Source of the DNA: Streptomyces fradiae ATCC 10745 = DSM 40063 | GTDB taxonomy: Bacteria; Actinomycetota; Actinomycetes; Streptomycetales; Streptomycetaceae | Reading direction: 5' to 3' | DNA: 64,000 nucleotides | Assembly (NCBI RefSeq): GCF_008704425.1 | Contig: NZ_CP023696.1 | Span: 4,442,501 to 4,506,500, forward strand | Shown: positions 25,222-34,704 of the stretch, in pieces | How positions within the stretch are numbered: the stretch's first letter is position 1 | How the letters are laid out: every line of letters starts with the position of its first letter | The notes under the pieces: generated by a model | Seen by the model: the letters and a program-made list of their open reading frames with translations, nothing else | The model's database searches: none | Told to the model about the DNA's origin: nothing | Translations under genes and position numbers: made by a program

Positions 25222-25719
25222 ATGGCCCTGCCCGCCGCTCGGACGGAGGTCGACGCGCCCGTGACCTGCCACGCCCCGCCCAGGCCCGCGCTCGCCGCCG
25301 CCGATCTCGGGTACTCCGCCTTCGCCGAGCGCAACCGCCCGCGCTACACCCGCTACGCGGAGGCCCGGCTGGCCGCCGACGCGCGGGCGGCGTCCGTCGT
25401 GGGCGCCACGCTCACGTACGCCCGGAGGAACTGGACGTGGCTGCTGAGCCAGCCGTCCCCCGCGGCCGACGTCTGGGAGGAGCTCCGCTTCCAGGTGCGC
25501 TGCGGCTGCGAGGAGACGGTGCCCCGCGACGCCGACATGGCCGTCCTGTACGACCGGCTGCCCGAGGCCAGCGTCGACAGCGTCGTGCTCTGCCGGCACC
25601 TCGGGCTCCGCGTGGGCGAGGCCGCCGAGCTGATGGGCCTCGAACCGCCCGCGGTGAAGGCGGGGCTCGGGATCGCCCGCCGCGCCCTGCCCCATCTGGC
25701 CGACGGCGTACCGGGCTGA
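25222..25719 (+). CDS. Sigma-70 region 4-like HTH protein
   Basis: 165 aa, ATG with gaggag upstream. The C-terminal third (LPEASVDSVVLCRHLGLRVG, then EAAELMGLEPPAVKAGLGIA) resembles the region 4 helix-turn-helix of ECF sigma factors, but I see no clear region 2. The N-terminus (GYSAFAERNRPRYTRYAEAR) recalls sigma-like proteins of Streptomyces. It may be a sigma-like regulator, not a full sigma factor. Confidence 0.6.
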   Translation: MALPAARTEVDAPVTCHAPPRPALAAADLGYSAFAERNRPRYTRYAEARLAADARAASVVGATLTYARRNWTWLLSQPSPAADVWEELRFQVRCGCEETVPRDADMAVLYDRLPEASVDSVVLCRHLGLRVGEAAELMGLEPPAVKAGLGIARRALPHLADGVPG

Positions 25720-25828
25720 CGGCGGCCCCGGACGGGGGCTTCGGGCGGGGGCCCCGGGCCGCCCGCGGCGCCCTTGCCGCCGTCGGCGGTGGTGTGCCGG
25801 GAGCCGCCTGCCTAGGATGGGCGACTCC

Positions 25829-25847
25829 AGTTGGGAGAGGCCCAACT
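25829..25847 (+). promoter_or_regulatory. Leader hairpin before methyltransferase gene
   Basis: AGTTGGG and CCCAACT with a 5-nt loop, 6 nt before the AGGGGGAG ribosome-binding site of the next gene; possible translational control or the end of the upstream unit. Confidence 0.25.
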
Positions 25848-25869
25848 CGGCCAGGGGGAGCGTCCGTTG

Positions 25870-26676
25870 GTGGAGCGCAAGCATGTCGACCTGTCGGTTC
25901 CGAGTGCGGCTCGGATGTACGACTGGCTGCTGGGCGGCAGCAACAACTACGAGGTCGACCAGGAGGCCTGCCAGATGCTCCTCGACGTGGCGCCCACGTC
26001 GCGGGAGCTCGCGCTGAACAACCGCTGGTTCCTCCAGCGGGTGGTCCGCGTCCTCGCCGAGGAGCACGGCATCCGGCAGTTCATCGACTTCGGCTCGGGC
26101 CTGCCGACGCAGCGCAACGTGCACCAGATCGCCCAGGAGGTCGACCCCGACGCCCACGTCGTCTACATCGACAACGACCCCGTGGTCCTGGCGCTCGGCC
26201 AGTCGCTCCTGGACGAGAACGACAACACGGCGATCCTCTCGGTGGACATGACGGACACCGACACGATCTTCGTGCACGAGGAGGTCGACCGCCTCATCGA
26301 CTTCACGCGACCGGTCGCCGCCCTGTTCATCTCCGTGCTCCACTGCCTGCCGGACAGCGCCGGACCCAAGGAGCTGGTGCAGCGGGTGGTCGGCCGGCTC
26401 GTCCCCGGCAGCTTCGCCGTCGTCTGCCAGCTCGTCAGCGACGACAAGCGGGTCCGTGACGGCGTCACCGAACTCATGCGGGTCCAGACGCACGGCAACT
26501 GGGGGCGCGTCCGGGAGCGGGCGGACGTCGACGAGATCTTCGACGGCCTCGTCGTGGAGGAGCCCGGCCTCGTGGACGTGACCGACTGGCGGCCCGACTC
26601 CGAGCTCCAGCAGCGCCGCCGCAGCATCGAGTGGACCGAGTACGGCGGACTGGGGCGCGTGCCCGACCGGCGCTAG
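25870..26676 (+). CDS. SAM-dependent methyltransferase, DUF574 family
   Basis: 268 aa from GTG at 25870 (TTG at 25867 is also possible); AGGGGGAG lies upstream. VERKHVDLSVPSAARMYDWL and LLGGSNNYEVDQEA are the conserved opening of the actinobacterial DUF574 family. IDFGSGLPTQRNVHQIAQ is the SAM-binding motif, with VVYIDNDP after it. Substrate unknown; Streptomyces carry many paralogues, often near XRE/DUF397 pairs, as here. Confidence 0.9.
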   Translation: MERKHVDLSVPSAARMYDWLLGGSNNYEVDQEACQMLLDVAPTSRELALNNRWFLQRVVRVLAEEHGIRQFIDFGSGLPTQRNVHQIAQEVDPDAHVVYIDNDPVVLALGQSLLDENDNTAILSVDMTDTDTIFVHEEVDRLIDFTRPVAALFISVLHCLPDSAGPKELVQRVVGRLVPGSFAVVCQLVSDDKRVRDGVTELMRVQTHGNWGRVRERADVDEIFDGLVVEEPGLVDVTDWRPDSELQQRRRSIEWTEYGGLGRVPDRR

Positions 26677-26808
26677 GCCGCGAGGCCGGCCTGGCGCCGG
26701 AAGCGCTGGCGCCCGACGCGGGGAGCCTGGCGCCCCGCGCGGGGGAGCCGTGGCGGCCGGTCCGGCGCCGGGAGCCGTGGGGCCGGGGCCGGGGCCAGGC
26801 CGGAGCCG

Positions 26809-27786
26809 CTACGCGTAGCGCCGGACGGCGTCGTCCAGCATGAGCCGGCTCTTGGCCGGGGACGCGCACGCCTCGCCCTGGAGCCGCAGGAGCAGCTGCA
26901 GGTGCCGCTCGAACTCGTTCTCCTTGACCGGCCACGGCCGCGCCCGCTCCTCCGCGCTCCGGGTGGGCTTGCTGTGGTAGTCGGCCTTCTCGTACCCCTC
27001 GACGTACACCAGGTCGGGCAGGCTGCCGCGGCCGAAGACGAGGTGGGTCATCGACCCGGCCATCGTGCCGGCGTTGCCCGCGATCATGCGGTCGAGCAGC
27101 ACGAACCGGACGGTGATGTGCGGGCGGGCGGCGAGCTCCCGCAGGTGCTCCATCTGCTCGCGCATCACCTCGTCGGCGCCCACCCGCCGGTACAGGACGG
27201 ACTCGTCCATCAGGAAGACGCACCGGGGCGGGTCGTCCTGTCCGAGGACGCGGGCCTGGCGCTCCCTGCGCTGGGCGAGCCGCGACTCCACCTCGGGGGA
27301 GTCCCACTCGCGCAGGTGGAGGCCGGTCAGGACGACGCAGCGGGTGTAGCCGGGTGACTGCAGCAGGCCGGGGACCAGCCGCGCCTCGTACGTGGTGAGG
27401 CTGATCGCCATCGACTCCAGGCCGAGCAGCCGGCGCAGGTGGTCGGGGGTGCAGTCGCTGTAGCGGTGCTGGTACCACTCGGGCTCCAGGGCCCTGGACA
27501 GCAGCGACAGCATCTCGGCCCGCTTCTCGGGGCTCGCACGCAGGTGGGCCAGCACCGCTTCGACCGTGCGCCGCTCCGGAGGGTTCTCGGCCCTCGCCGC
27601 CTCCAGGCGGCAGATGGTCGAGTTGGACACGTGTATGGCCTTCGCCAGGGCGGTCTGGGTGAGGCCCGCGCGCTCCCGCAGCTCCTTGGCCGCGAGGCCC
27701 AGCATGATCAAGGCCGCCGTACTGGATCCGCCGGACCCGGCAACGCGCCGGGGCCGGCGGATGATGGGGATCGGCTCCGAGGACAC
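26809..27786 (-). CDS. XRE/DUF5753 transcriptional regulator
   Basis: 325 aa. The GTG at 27786 is preferred because AAGGAG lies 6 nt upstream. LGLAAKELRERAGLTQTALA, then HVSNSTICRLEAARAENPP, is a standard helix-turn-helix; the rest (RRLLGLESMAISLTTYEARL to LPDLVYVEGYEKADY) is the DUF5753 domain. Such proteins pair with DUF397 partners, as WhiJ-type regulators do, and often affect development or antibiotic production. The DUF397 gene lies 85 bp upstream, the reverse of the more common order. Confidence 0.93.
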   Translation of the reverse strand: MSSEPIPIIRRPRRVAGSGGSSTAALIMLGLAAKELRERAGLTQTALAKAIHVSNSTICRLEAARAENPPERRTVEAVLAHLRASPEKRAEMLSLLSRALEPEWYQHRYSDCTPDHLRRLLGLESMAISLTTYEARLVPGLLQSPGYTRCVVLTGLHLREWDSPEVESRLAQRRERQARVLGQDDPPRCVFLMDESVLYRRVGADEVMREQMEHLRELAARPHITVRFVLLDRMIAGNAGTMAGSMTHLVFGRGSLPDLVYVEGYEKADYHSKPTRSAEERARPWPVKENEFERHLQLLLRLQGEACASPAKSRLMLDDAVRRYA

Positions 27787-27871
27787 CGGCGTCTCCTTCA
27801 CGGGCTTGTCATATGCCTCATGATGGCACGCGTGTGCGCGGGGCGTCCCTCGAAGCGGCTTGCGTGGCGCG

Positions 27872-28123
27872 CTAGTTCGCCGCGGACGGGGCCGCCGTGA
27901 AGAAGTCGAACTCGCCGTTCTTCGCCCCGTCGAGGAAGGCGGCCAGCTCGGCGGCGGTGAAGAGGAGCGCGGGCCCCTCGGGGTCCGTGGAGTTCCGTAC
28001 CGCGATGTAGCCCTCGCGGGGGCGCGTCAGCTCGACGCACTGGCCGTTGGCCTCGCTGAGGCGGCTCTTCACCCACGGAGTGGTGATGAGGCCGGCCGGC
28101 ATGCCGTTCGTGAAGTCCTGCAT
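27872..28123 (-). CDS. DUF397 protein, partner of regulator
   Basis: 83 aa. VKSRLSEANGQCVELTRPRE, then YIAVRNSTDPEGPALLFTAA and ELAAFLDGAKNGEFDF, is the full DUF397 pattern. It probably binds and antagonises the XRE/DUF5753 product downstream. Confidence 0.92.
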   Translation of the reverse strand: MQDFTNGMPAGLITTPWVKSRLSEANGQCVELTRPREGYIAVRNSTDPEGPALLFTAAELAAFLDGAKNGEFDFFTAAPSAAN

Positions 28124-28491
28124 GGTGGACCCACCCTCCCTGTCTGACGGTGCTCTTGGTCGGCTCTTGGTCGGTACCTCCGGGCGGGACGGCGCTCAAG
28201 CCGTGGCGGGAGCCGCGGGGGACCCCGTCATGCAATTGCATGGCCCGCTCGCAAGCGATGCTAGTGATCGCGAATGGCCTGCGCTTTCACTCGAAAGAGT
28301 GGGTGTGAAGTGCGTGTTGGTGGTTGCGGGGCCAGGACCGGCGGCGGGGCGCCGTCGGCGGGTGGTGCGTCGAGCCTGAGGTTCACCCGTATGGGTGGTG
28401 CACTGCGGAATGGGTTGCCCGAGGGTGATGGGAGGAGTAGAGGCATGCAGGTCGCGGCCCGCCTGCGGGGAGAGCGGCCGGGGGGGCCGGC
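28124..28491. other. Intergenic region with promoter of DUF397/XRE unit
   Basis: 368 bp between the DUF397 start and the end of the PLP enzyme gene, both on the minus strand. The middle is less GC-rich and holds the palindrome listed separately plus a small hairpin (cactc gaaa gagtg near 28288). No coding signal. Confidence 0.5.
28229..28242. promoter_or_regulatory. Perfect 14-bp palindrome, candidate operator
   Basis: CATGCAATTGCATG, about 106 bp upstream of the DUF397 start. TTGCGA lies beside it on the minus strand as a possible -35. Good candidate for autoregulation by the XRE/DUF5753 protein. Confidence 0.4.
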
Positions 28492-29589
28492 TCAGGGGGC
28501 CAGGCCCGTCTTCGCGCCCGCGCCGCAGAGCGGGAGCACCGTCTCGCCGGGCGGCGGGCTCGCCGTCACCGCCGCCCAGCAGGCCGCCGCCGTCGGCTCC
28601 ACGAACAGGCCGCGCCGCGCCAGGTCGCGCTGGGCGGCGCGCAGCCGCGCGTCGGTGACCGTGCGGAACGCGCCGCCCGACTCCCGTACCGCCCGCAGGA
28701 TCTGGCGGGCACGCGGCGGGGCCGGGATGGCGATGCCCTCCGCGAGGGTCGGCGCGGCCGGTACGGGCTCCGCGTCCGCCGCGCCCGCCGCGAAGGCCCG
28801 CGCCAGGGGCGCCACCGGCTCCGCCTGCACCGCCACCAGCGCGGGGCGCCGCTCCACCAGGCCCGCCGCCCGGAGCTCCGCCACCGCCAGGGCGGCGCCC
28901 AGCAGGAGCGTGCCGTTGCCGACCGGCAGGACGAGCGTGTCCGGCAGCCGGCCCCCGAGGTCCTCCCACAGCTCGTACACGTACGTCTTGGTGCCGTGCA
29001 GGAAGTACGGGTTGAACACGTGCGACGCGTAGAAGACGCCCGGCTCGTCCGCCGCGGAGCGCGCCGCGCGCGCCGCCGCCACCCGGCCGCCCGGCACGAC
29101 CTCGGGCCGCGCCCCGTACGCCCGGATCTGCTCCAGCTTCTTCGGCGCCGTGCCCTCCGGCACGTACACCGCGCACGGCAGGCCCGCCCGCGCGCAGTAC
29201 GCGGCGAACGCCGTGCCCGCGTTGCCGCTGCTGTCCGCGACCACCCGCTCCGGGCCCAGGCGCCGCGCCAGCTCGACGAGGACCGCGGCGCCCCGGTCCT
29301 TGAACGACAGCGTCGGCATCAGGTAGTCCAGCTTCGCCGAGACCCCGTCCGCCAGCCGCACCAGCGGGGTGCGCCCCTCGCCGAGCGAGACGCGCGGCTG
29401 CGAGAGGGGCAGCGCCTCCGCGTAGCGCCACAGCGAGTCCACCCGTCCGGCCAGCGTGTCCAGCGCGGTGGGCGCGGCGGTGAAGTCCAGGTCCCACGGG
29501 CCGCGGCAGCGCGGGCAGCACCAGGTCAGCGAGGAAGTGGAAGATCGGGCTTCGCACACGGGGCAGACGTAGGAGGTGGCTTCAGGCAT
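28492..29589 (-). CDS. Threonine synthase-like PLP enzyme
   Basis: 365 aa. The N-terminus has a zinc-ribbon-like motif (YVCPVCEAR, then CCPRCRG). SLGEGRTPLVRL and LSFKDRGAAVLVELA (PLP Lys) fix the fold type II threonine synthase-like family; VADSSGNAGTAFAAY and LPVGNGTLLLGAAL bind the PLP phosphate. It may make threonine or a related beta-replacement product; a main-pathway thrC is normally encoded elsewhere with the hom and thrB genes. An ATG at 29601 is an alternative start. The cell compartment is cytosol. Confidence 0.85.
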   Translation of the reverse strand: MPEATSYVCPVCEARSSTSSLTWCCPRCRGPWDLDFTAAPTALDTLAGRVDSLWRYAEALPLSQPRVSLGEGRTPLVRLADGVSAKLDYLMPTLSFKDRGAAVLVELARRLGPERVVADSSGNAGTAFAAYCARAGLPCAVYVPEGTAPKKLEQIRAYGARPEVVPGGRVAAARAARSAADEPGVFYASHVFNPYFLHGTKTYVYELWEDLGGRLPDTLVLPVGNGTLLLGAALAVAELRAAGLVERRPALVAVQAEPVAPLARAFAAGAADAEPVPAAPTLAEGIAIPAPPRARQILRAVRESGGAFRTVTDARLRAAQRDLARRGLFVEPTAAACWAAVTASPPPGETVLPLCGAGAKTGLAP

Positions 29590-29808
29590 GCGGGACAGCA
29601 TTTCAGTTGTGTGGCACACCTGTTAACGACTGTTCAGCACCCTTGTGGGATTCCTATGGATCGGCCAACCTTTCGCTGGCAGGCCAAGCGGTCGGCGCCG
29701 CGCCACCCGCGCGGTGCGCTCCGCCGTGCGTGCATGCATCAGGGGTTGTCATGCACCTGCCTAAACATCCCTCACATCAGCGCACCACCTATGAGGAGGA
29801 CCCCTCAC

Positions 29809-31383
29809 ATGTCAGTGATGCGTACCTCGCGCCGCAGAGCCGTGGCCGCCAGCGCCATAGCCGTCGCCGCGCTCACCCTCGGCACCCTCTCCGTCCACCC
29901 GGCCGCCGCAGCCGGGCCGGCGGCCGAGGGCGTCATCCAGTACGCGGGCGCCCCCAACGCCGTCCAGGGCAGCTACATCGTGACCCTCGACGAGTCCGCC
30001 GCCGACTCGGACGCCTCGTCCGGCAAGGCGGTGGCCGCCAAGTACGGTGCGAAGATCAAGAAGACGTACACCGCCGCGCTCAACGGCTACGCCGTCTCCC
30101 TCTCCGAGGCGCAGGCGAAGAAGCTGGCCGCCGACCCGGCCGTCGAGTCCGTGGTCCAGGACCGCGTCTTCACCATCCAGGGCACCCAGCCGAACCCGAC
30201 CTGGGGCCTCGACCGGATCGACCAGCGGAGCCTGCCGCTCGACCGGAGCTACACGTACCCCGACCCGGGCGGCGAGGGCGTCACCGCGTATGTGATCGAC
30301 ACCGGCGTACGCATCACCCACAGCGACTTCGGCGGCCGGGCCTCCTACGGCTACGACGCCGTCGACAACGACAACACCGCCCAGGACGGCCACGGCCACG
30401 GCACCCACGTCGCCGGCACCGTCGCGGGCGGCGCCTACGGCGTCGCCAAGAAGGCCAAGATCGTCGCCGTCCGCGTCCTCGACAACAACGGCTCCGGCAC
30501 CACCGCCGGCGTCGTCGCGGGCATCGACTGGGTCACCCGCAACGCCGTCAAGCCGGCCGTCGCCAACATGAGCCTGGGCGGAGGCGCGGACAGCACGCTC
30601 GACGCCGCCGTCCGCAACTCCATCGCGTCCGGCGTCACCTACGCCGTCGCGGCCGGCAACGAGAACACCAACGCCTCGACCAAGTCGCCGGCCCGGGTCA
30701 CCGAGGCCATCACGGTCGGCTCCACCACCAACACCGACGCCCGCTCCAGCTTCTCCAACTACGGCAGCGTCGTCGACATCTTCGCGCCGGGCTCCTCCAT
30801 CACGTCGGCGTGGAACAACAGCGACACCGCCACCAGCACGATCTCCGGTACCTCGATGGCCTCCCCGCACGTGGCGGGCGCGGCGGCGCTGTACCTGGCC
30901 AACAACCCCAGCGCCACCCCGGACCAGGTCGCCACGGCGCTGACCTCCTCCGCCACCACCGGCGTCGTCACCAACCCGGGCACCGGCTCCCCGAACCGCC
31001 TGCTGTACGTCGGGGACGGCGGCACCACGCCCCCGCCGGGCGACCGGTTCGAGAACACCGCCGACTTCCCGATCAACGACCTCGCCACCGTCGAGTCCCC
31101 GGTCACCGTCACCGGCGTCTCCGGCAACGCCCCGAGCGCCCTCAAGGTCGAGGTGAACATCCTCCACACCTACATCGGCGACCTGCGCGTCCAGCTCGTC
31201 GCCCCCGACGGCACGGCCTACCTGCTGAAGGACTACGGCACGGGCGGCAGCGCCGACAACATCAACACCACGTACACCGTGGACGCCTCCTCCGAGGCCG
31301 CCAACGGCACCTGGAAGCTGCGCGTCACCGACAACTACCGCTACGACACGGGCCGGATCGACGCGTGGGCGCTGCAGTTCTGA
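29809..31383 (+). CDS. Secreted S8 subtilase with P/Homo B domain
   Basis: 524 aa; the ATG at 29809 follows gaggagga by 9 nt. A signal peptide (RTSRRRAVAASAIAVAALTL, AAAAG) is followed by an inhibitor I9 propeptide (about 50-120). The S8 domain has Asp164 (VIDTGV), His197 (HGHGTHVAG) and Ser349 (SGTSMASPH). A linker TTPPPGD leads to a P/proprotein-convertase-like domain (about 405-524). It is a secreted alkaline-type protease, probably autoprocessed near residue 126. Confidence 0.96.
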   Translation: MSVMRTSRRRAVAASAIAVAALTLGTLSVHPAAAAGPAAEGVIQYAGAPNAVQGSYIVTLDESAADSDASSGKAVAAKYGAKIKKTYTAALNGYAVSLSEAQAKKLAADPAVESVVQDRVFTIQGTQPNPTWGLDRIDQRSLPLDRSYTYPDPGGEGVTAYVIDTGVRITHSDFGGRASYGYDAVDNDNTAQDGHGHGTHVAGTVAGGAYGVAKKAKIVAVRVLDNNGSGTTAGVVAGIDWVTRNAVKPAVANMSLGGGADSTLDAAVRNSIASGVTYAVAAGNENTNASTKSPARVTEAITVGSTTNTDARSSFSNYGSVVDIFAPGSSITSAWNNSDTATSTISGTSMASPHVAGAAALYLANNPSATPDQVATALTSSATTGVVTNPGTGSPNRLLYVGDGGTTPPPGDRFENTADFPINDLATVESPVTVTGVSGNAPSALKVEVNILHTYIGDLRVQLVAPDGTAYLLKDYGTGGSADNINTTYTVDASSEAANGTWKLRVTDNYRYDTGRIDAWALQF

Positions 31384-31443
31384 CGCGTCCGCGGATCTGA
31401 TCCGACAGGGGCTCCACCGGCAGGTTGCGCGGAGGAACCCACA

Positions 31444-31474
31444 GGGGCGGTCGCCGGTCTCCGGCGACCGCCCC
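31444..31474. terminator. Terminator after protease gene
   Basis: Perfect 14-bp stem (31444-31457 with 31461-31474), 3-nt loop, 60 bp past the stop. Confidence 0.85.
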
Positions 31475-31594
31475 GCGCGCGTGTGAGGGGCCGTCCCCCC
31501 GCCGCCGGGGGCCGCGTCGAGCCGGGCCGCCCGCACCGCGTACGATGCGCGCCTCTCATACGTTTGTTCGTCCTCCGACAGGAGTAGCGCCCCC

Positions 31595-32695
31595 GTGTCA
31601 TCGTCCCCGCAGGGCTGGCCCGCGCCGCAGCCGCCGCAGCCCCATCCGCCGGTGCCCCCGGCCTACGGGGCGCCGCAGCCCCCGGCCACCACCAACGGAC
31701 TCGCCGTCGCGTCCCTCGTCACCGGCATCGTCTGCCTCGTGCCGCCGCTCGGGCTCGTCCTCGGCGCGCTCGCACTGCCGGCCATCAGGCGCAAGGGCCA
31801 GCGCGGCAAGGGCCTGGCCGTCGCGGGCATGGCCCTGTCGCTGGTCAGCACCCTGCTGGTCGCCGCCGGCTTCGCCACGGGCGCCTTCTCGGAACTGGCG
31901 GACGGCGCGCGCAAGGTGAAGGACGAGGTGGCCAGCACCGACTCCGCCTTCAGCCTGCGCACCGGCGACTGCTTCGACCAGCCGGGCGGCGCCACGGCCG
32001 AGACGGAGGTCATGACGGTCAAGGACGTCGACTGCGCGAAGCCGCACGACGCCGAGGTGACCGGCGCCTTCCAGCTCACCGGCGACGCCTACCCCGGCGT
32101 CCCGGCCATCGAGAAGCAGGCCGAGGAGCGCTGCCTCACGATCGGCGAGCGGTACTCCCTCGACCACTGGGCCGTCCCGGAGAACGCGGTCACGTTCTAC
32201 TACCACCCCACCGAGGACAGCTGGAAGCTGCAGAAGGACCGCACGGTGACGTGCGCGTACGCCGCCGAGAAGGGCAAACTGACCGGCTCGCTGCGCGCCG
32301 ACGCCACCACGCTCGACGCCCACCAGCTCGCCTACCTGACGGCGGTGAACGCGGTGGAGGCCGTGCTCCTGAAGGAGCCCGAGGCGGACCCGGACGCCGA
32401 CTTCGACGCCAACACCGCCTGGGCCGGCTCGGTGGCGAAGGCCCTCGACGGCGCCGCCGGCCGGCTCAAGGGCCACACCTTCCCCGGCGCCTCCGCCGCG
32501 CCCGTCGCGGACGTCGTCACGTCGCTGGAGAAGGCCCGCGGCCACTGGCGGAAGGCCGCCGACGCCGTCGACGCCGACGCCTTCTGGACGCACTACGAGC
32601 CCGGGTACGACGCCCTGCCGCTCGACCTCGGCAAGGACGCGCGCGCCGCGCTGAAGCTGTCCACCAAGGCCCCGGAACCCGAGCCGGCCGGCTGA
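31595..32695 (+). CDS. DUF4190/septum-formation domain membrane protein
   Basis: 366 aa, GTG start. A Pro-rich cytoplasmic N-terminus precedes two membrane helices (LAVASLVTGIVCLVPPLGLV and GLAVAGMALSLVSTLLVAAG) of the DUF4190 type. The extracellular part starts SLRTGDCFDQPG and contains VDCAKPHDAEVTGAF, the pattern of the actinobacterial septum-formation domain with conserved Cys. Function is unproven; a cell-envelope role is likely. Confidence 0.85.
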   Translation: MSSSPQGWPAPQPPQPHPPVPPAYGAPQPPATTNGLAVASLVTGIVCLVPPLGLVLGALALPAIRRKGQRGKGLAVAGMALSLVSTLLVAAGFATGAFSELADGARKVKDEVASTDSAFSLRTGDCFDQPGGATAETEVMTVKDVDCAKPHDAEVTGAFQLTGDAYPGVPAIEKQAEERCLTIGERYSLDHWAVPENAVTFYYHPTEDSWKLQKDRTVTCAYAAEKGKLTGSLRADATTLDAHQLAYLTAVNAVEAVLLKEPEADPDADFDANTAWAGSVAKALDGAAGRLKGHTFPGASAAPVADVVTSLEKARGHWRKAADAVDADAFWTHYEPGYDALPLDLGKDARAALKLSTKAPEPEPAG

Positions 32696-32856
32696 GGACG
32701 CCGGCCCGTCCGTCGGCGGCCTCACCCGACGGTACCCGCGGTAAGGCCCGAGCAGACCAGCGTTCATCACTACGAGTGAACTTCTGGCCCGCGCTTGCGG
32801 GGGGGAACTCCGGGTTGCCACGCTGTCGCTGTCCGTCAACCTGATGGGAGTGGCCC

Positions 32857-33612
32857 GTGGCATTCGGTGAGCAGCCCGCCTATCTGCGTGTGGCGAGCGA
32901 TCTCCGCAAGAAGATCGTCAACGGCTCGCTGCCGCCGCACACCCGGCTCCCCTCCCAGGCCCGCATCCGGGAGGAGTACGGCGTCTCGGACACCGTGGCC
33001 CTGGAGGCCCGGAAGGTCCTGATGGCCGAGGGGCTGGTCGAGGGCCGCTCGGGCTCCGGCACGTATGTGCGGGAGCGCCCCCGGCCGCGCCGGATCGCCC
33101 GCTCCGGGTACCGGCCGGCGCACGGGCCGGTGACGCCGTTCCGGCAGGAGCAGGCCGACGGGGACGCGCGCGGCACCTGGGAGTCGGGCAGCGAGCGTGA
33201 GCGGGCGCCCGCCCCGGTCGCCGCGCGCCTGGGCATCGCCGCGGGCGACCCCGTGATGCGCACCCGGTACGTCTTCCGGGAGGGCGGCGAGCCGGTGATG
33301 CTCTCCACCTCCTGGGAGCCGCTCGCCCTCACGGGCCGCACGCCCGTCATGCTGCCCGAGGAGGGTCCCCTCGGGGGCTGCGGGGTGGTGGAGCGCATGG
33401 CCGCCATCGACGTCGTCGTGGACAACGTGGTGGAGGAGGTCGGGGCCCGGCCCGGCCTCGCGGAGGAGCTGCTGGCGCTCGGCGGGGTGCCGGGCCATGT
33501 GGTGATGGTCGTGGAGCGTACGTTCTTCGCGTCGGGCCGGGCGGTGGAGACCGCCGACGTGGTGGTCCCCGCCGACCGCTTCCGGGTCGCCTACCACCTG
33601 CCCGTCCGCTGA
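32857..33612 (+). CDS. GntR/UTRA transcriptional regulator
   Basis: 251 aa, GTG start. YLRVASDLRKKIVNGSLPPH, then RIREEYGVSDTVALEARKVL, is the GntR winged helix; the remainder (AARLGIAAGDPVMRTRYVFR onward) is a UTRA ligand-binding domain of the HutC subfamily. It stands as a single gene, with a terminator after it. The ligand is unknown. Confidence 0.93.
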   Translation: MAFGEQPAYLRVASDLRKKIVNGSLPPHTRLPSQARIREEYGVSDTVALEARKVLMAEGLVEGRSGSGTYVRERPRPRRIARSGYRPAHGPVTPFRQEQADGDARGTWESGSERERAPAPVAARLGIAAGDPVMRTRYVFREGGEPVMLSTSWEPLALTGRTPVMLPEEGPLGGCGVVERMAAIDVVVDNVVEEVGARPGLAEELLALGGVPGHVVMVVERTFFASGRAVETADVVVPADRFRVAYHLPVR

Positions 33613-33694
33613 GCCGCTGCTCCGTGAAGCCGCGGGGCCGCAGGGCCGCTGAGCCGCGGGGTGCCGGGCGGGCCCGGCGCGACGGCGCCCACGG

Positions 33695-33720
33695 GGGGCG
33701 CACTCGAAGGAGTGCGCCCC
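33695..33720 (+). terminator. Terminator after GntR gene
   Basis: Perfect 11-bp stem (33695-33705 with 33710-33720), loop gaag, followed by tgtttctt: a true intrinsic terminator. Confidence 0.9.
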
Positions 33721-33868
33721 TGTTTCTTCGCGGTTCCTGGCCGGATCCGTATCTCCTTGTGCAAACGCGTATCCGGTCCGTAAAGGTCAGGCGTAAGCTC
33801 AGGCATATGCGGATTGGGGTTTCGACGGAATCCTTGGACACAGGCGACCGGGCGGGGGGAACTGCGTG

Positions 33869-34048
33869 ATGCCCGACAGCGGTACGACACTTCTCTGGCA
33901 GGTCATCCGGCAGGACGACAACGGCAACCACTACCGGGTCGGCCGGTACGCGACGCGCGACGAGGCGCAGAAGGTCGCGGACAGCCTCGACGCCCACGGG
34001 CAGCGGCAGCTCTACTGGGTGGAGCGCATCGGAGAGCCCGCGCGCTGA
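33869..34048 (+). CDS. Small SPOR-like protein
   Basis: 59 aa from ATG at 33869 (GTG at 33866 possible). LLWQVIRQDDNGNHYRVGRY, then EAQKVADSLDAHG, is a common Streptomyces small protein annotated as SPOR-like. No signal peptide. Function unknown. Confidence 0.8.
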   Translation: MPDSGTTLLWQVIRQDDNGNHYRVGRYATRDEAQKVADSLDAHGQRQLYWVERIGEPAR

Positions 34049-34308
34049 CCCGGCGCCACGGCTTCGGACACGGCTCCGCCGTACCGGCGCCGCGAGGCGC
34101 GCACCGGCGCACGGCCGGTCATGGCGCACGGACGCACGGCCGGTCGCGGCGCACAGCCGGGCAGCGACCGCGGGAGCGGTGCGCGGGCCGCGTGGCCGGG
34201 TGCCGCCGTAGGGGGCGGCGTCCGCCGCGGCGTAGGGTCCTCCTCGGCCGGTTCCCCAGCGGGGGAGCCGGGTGACGCCGAGTGACGCGAGAGAAGAGGA
34301 CGCTGCCC

Positions 34309-34704
34309 GTGCTGATCGACACGGTGGCCTGGGTGCGGATCGAGCACGGCCGCATCCTGTGCGCGCGACCGCGCGGGAAGGACGTGTTCTACATCCCCGG
34401 CGGCAAGCGCGAGGCCGGCGAGAGCGACCTCCAGACGCTCGTACGGGAGATCGAGGAGGAGTTGGGCGTGCTCCTCGACCCCGCGACCGCCGAGCACGTG
34501 GGCACCTACGAGGCGGCCGTGCCCGGCTCGGCGCCCGGCACGGTCGTACGGATGGCCTGCTACACCGCCGCGTACCGGGGCGAGCCCGCGCCGAGCGGCG
34601 AGATCGAGGAGACGGCCTGGTTCTCCTACGCCCACCGCGACCTCGTGCCGCCCGTCGACCAACTCCTCTTCGACGACCTGAGGGCCGAGGGCGCCCTCGC
34701 CTGA
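34309..34704 (+). CDS. NUDIX hydrolase
   Basis: 131 aa from GTG at 34309 with agagga 8 nt upstream; a GTG at 34282 would add nine residues. The box is GGKREAGE, seven residues, REIEEELGV. RPRGKDVFYIPGGKREAGES is shared with a wide actinobacterial group of unknown substrate. Confidence 0.9.
   Translation: MLIDTVAWVRIEHGRILCARPRGKDVFYIPGGKREAGESDLQTLVREIEEELGVLLDPATAEHVGTYEAAVPGSAPGTVVRMACYTAAYRGEPAPSGEIEETAWFSYAHRDLVPPVDQLLFDDLRAEGALA

Noticed and set aside
29607..31400. Long frame overlapping the subtilase gene
   Set aside because: Arg/His-rich shadow in another frame of the S8 protease.
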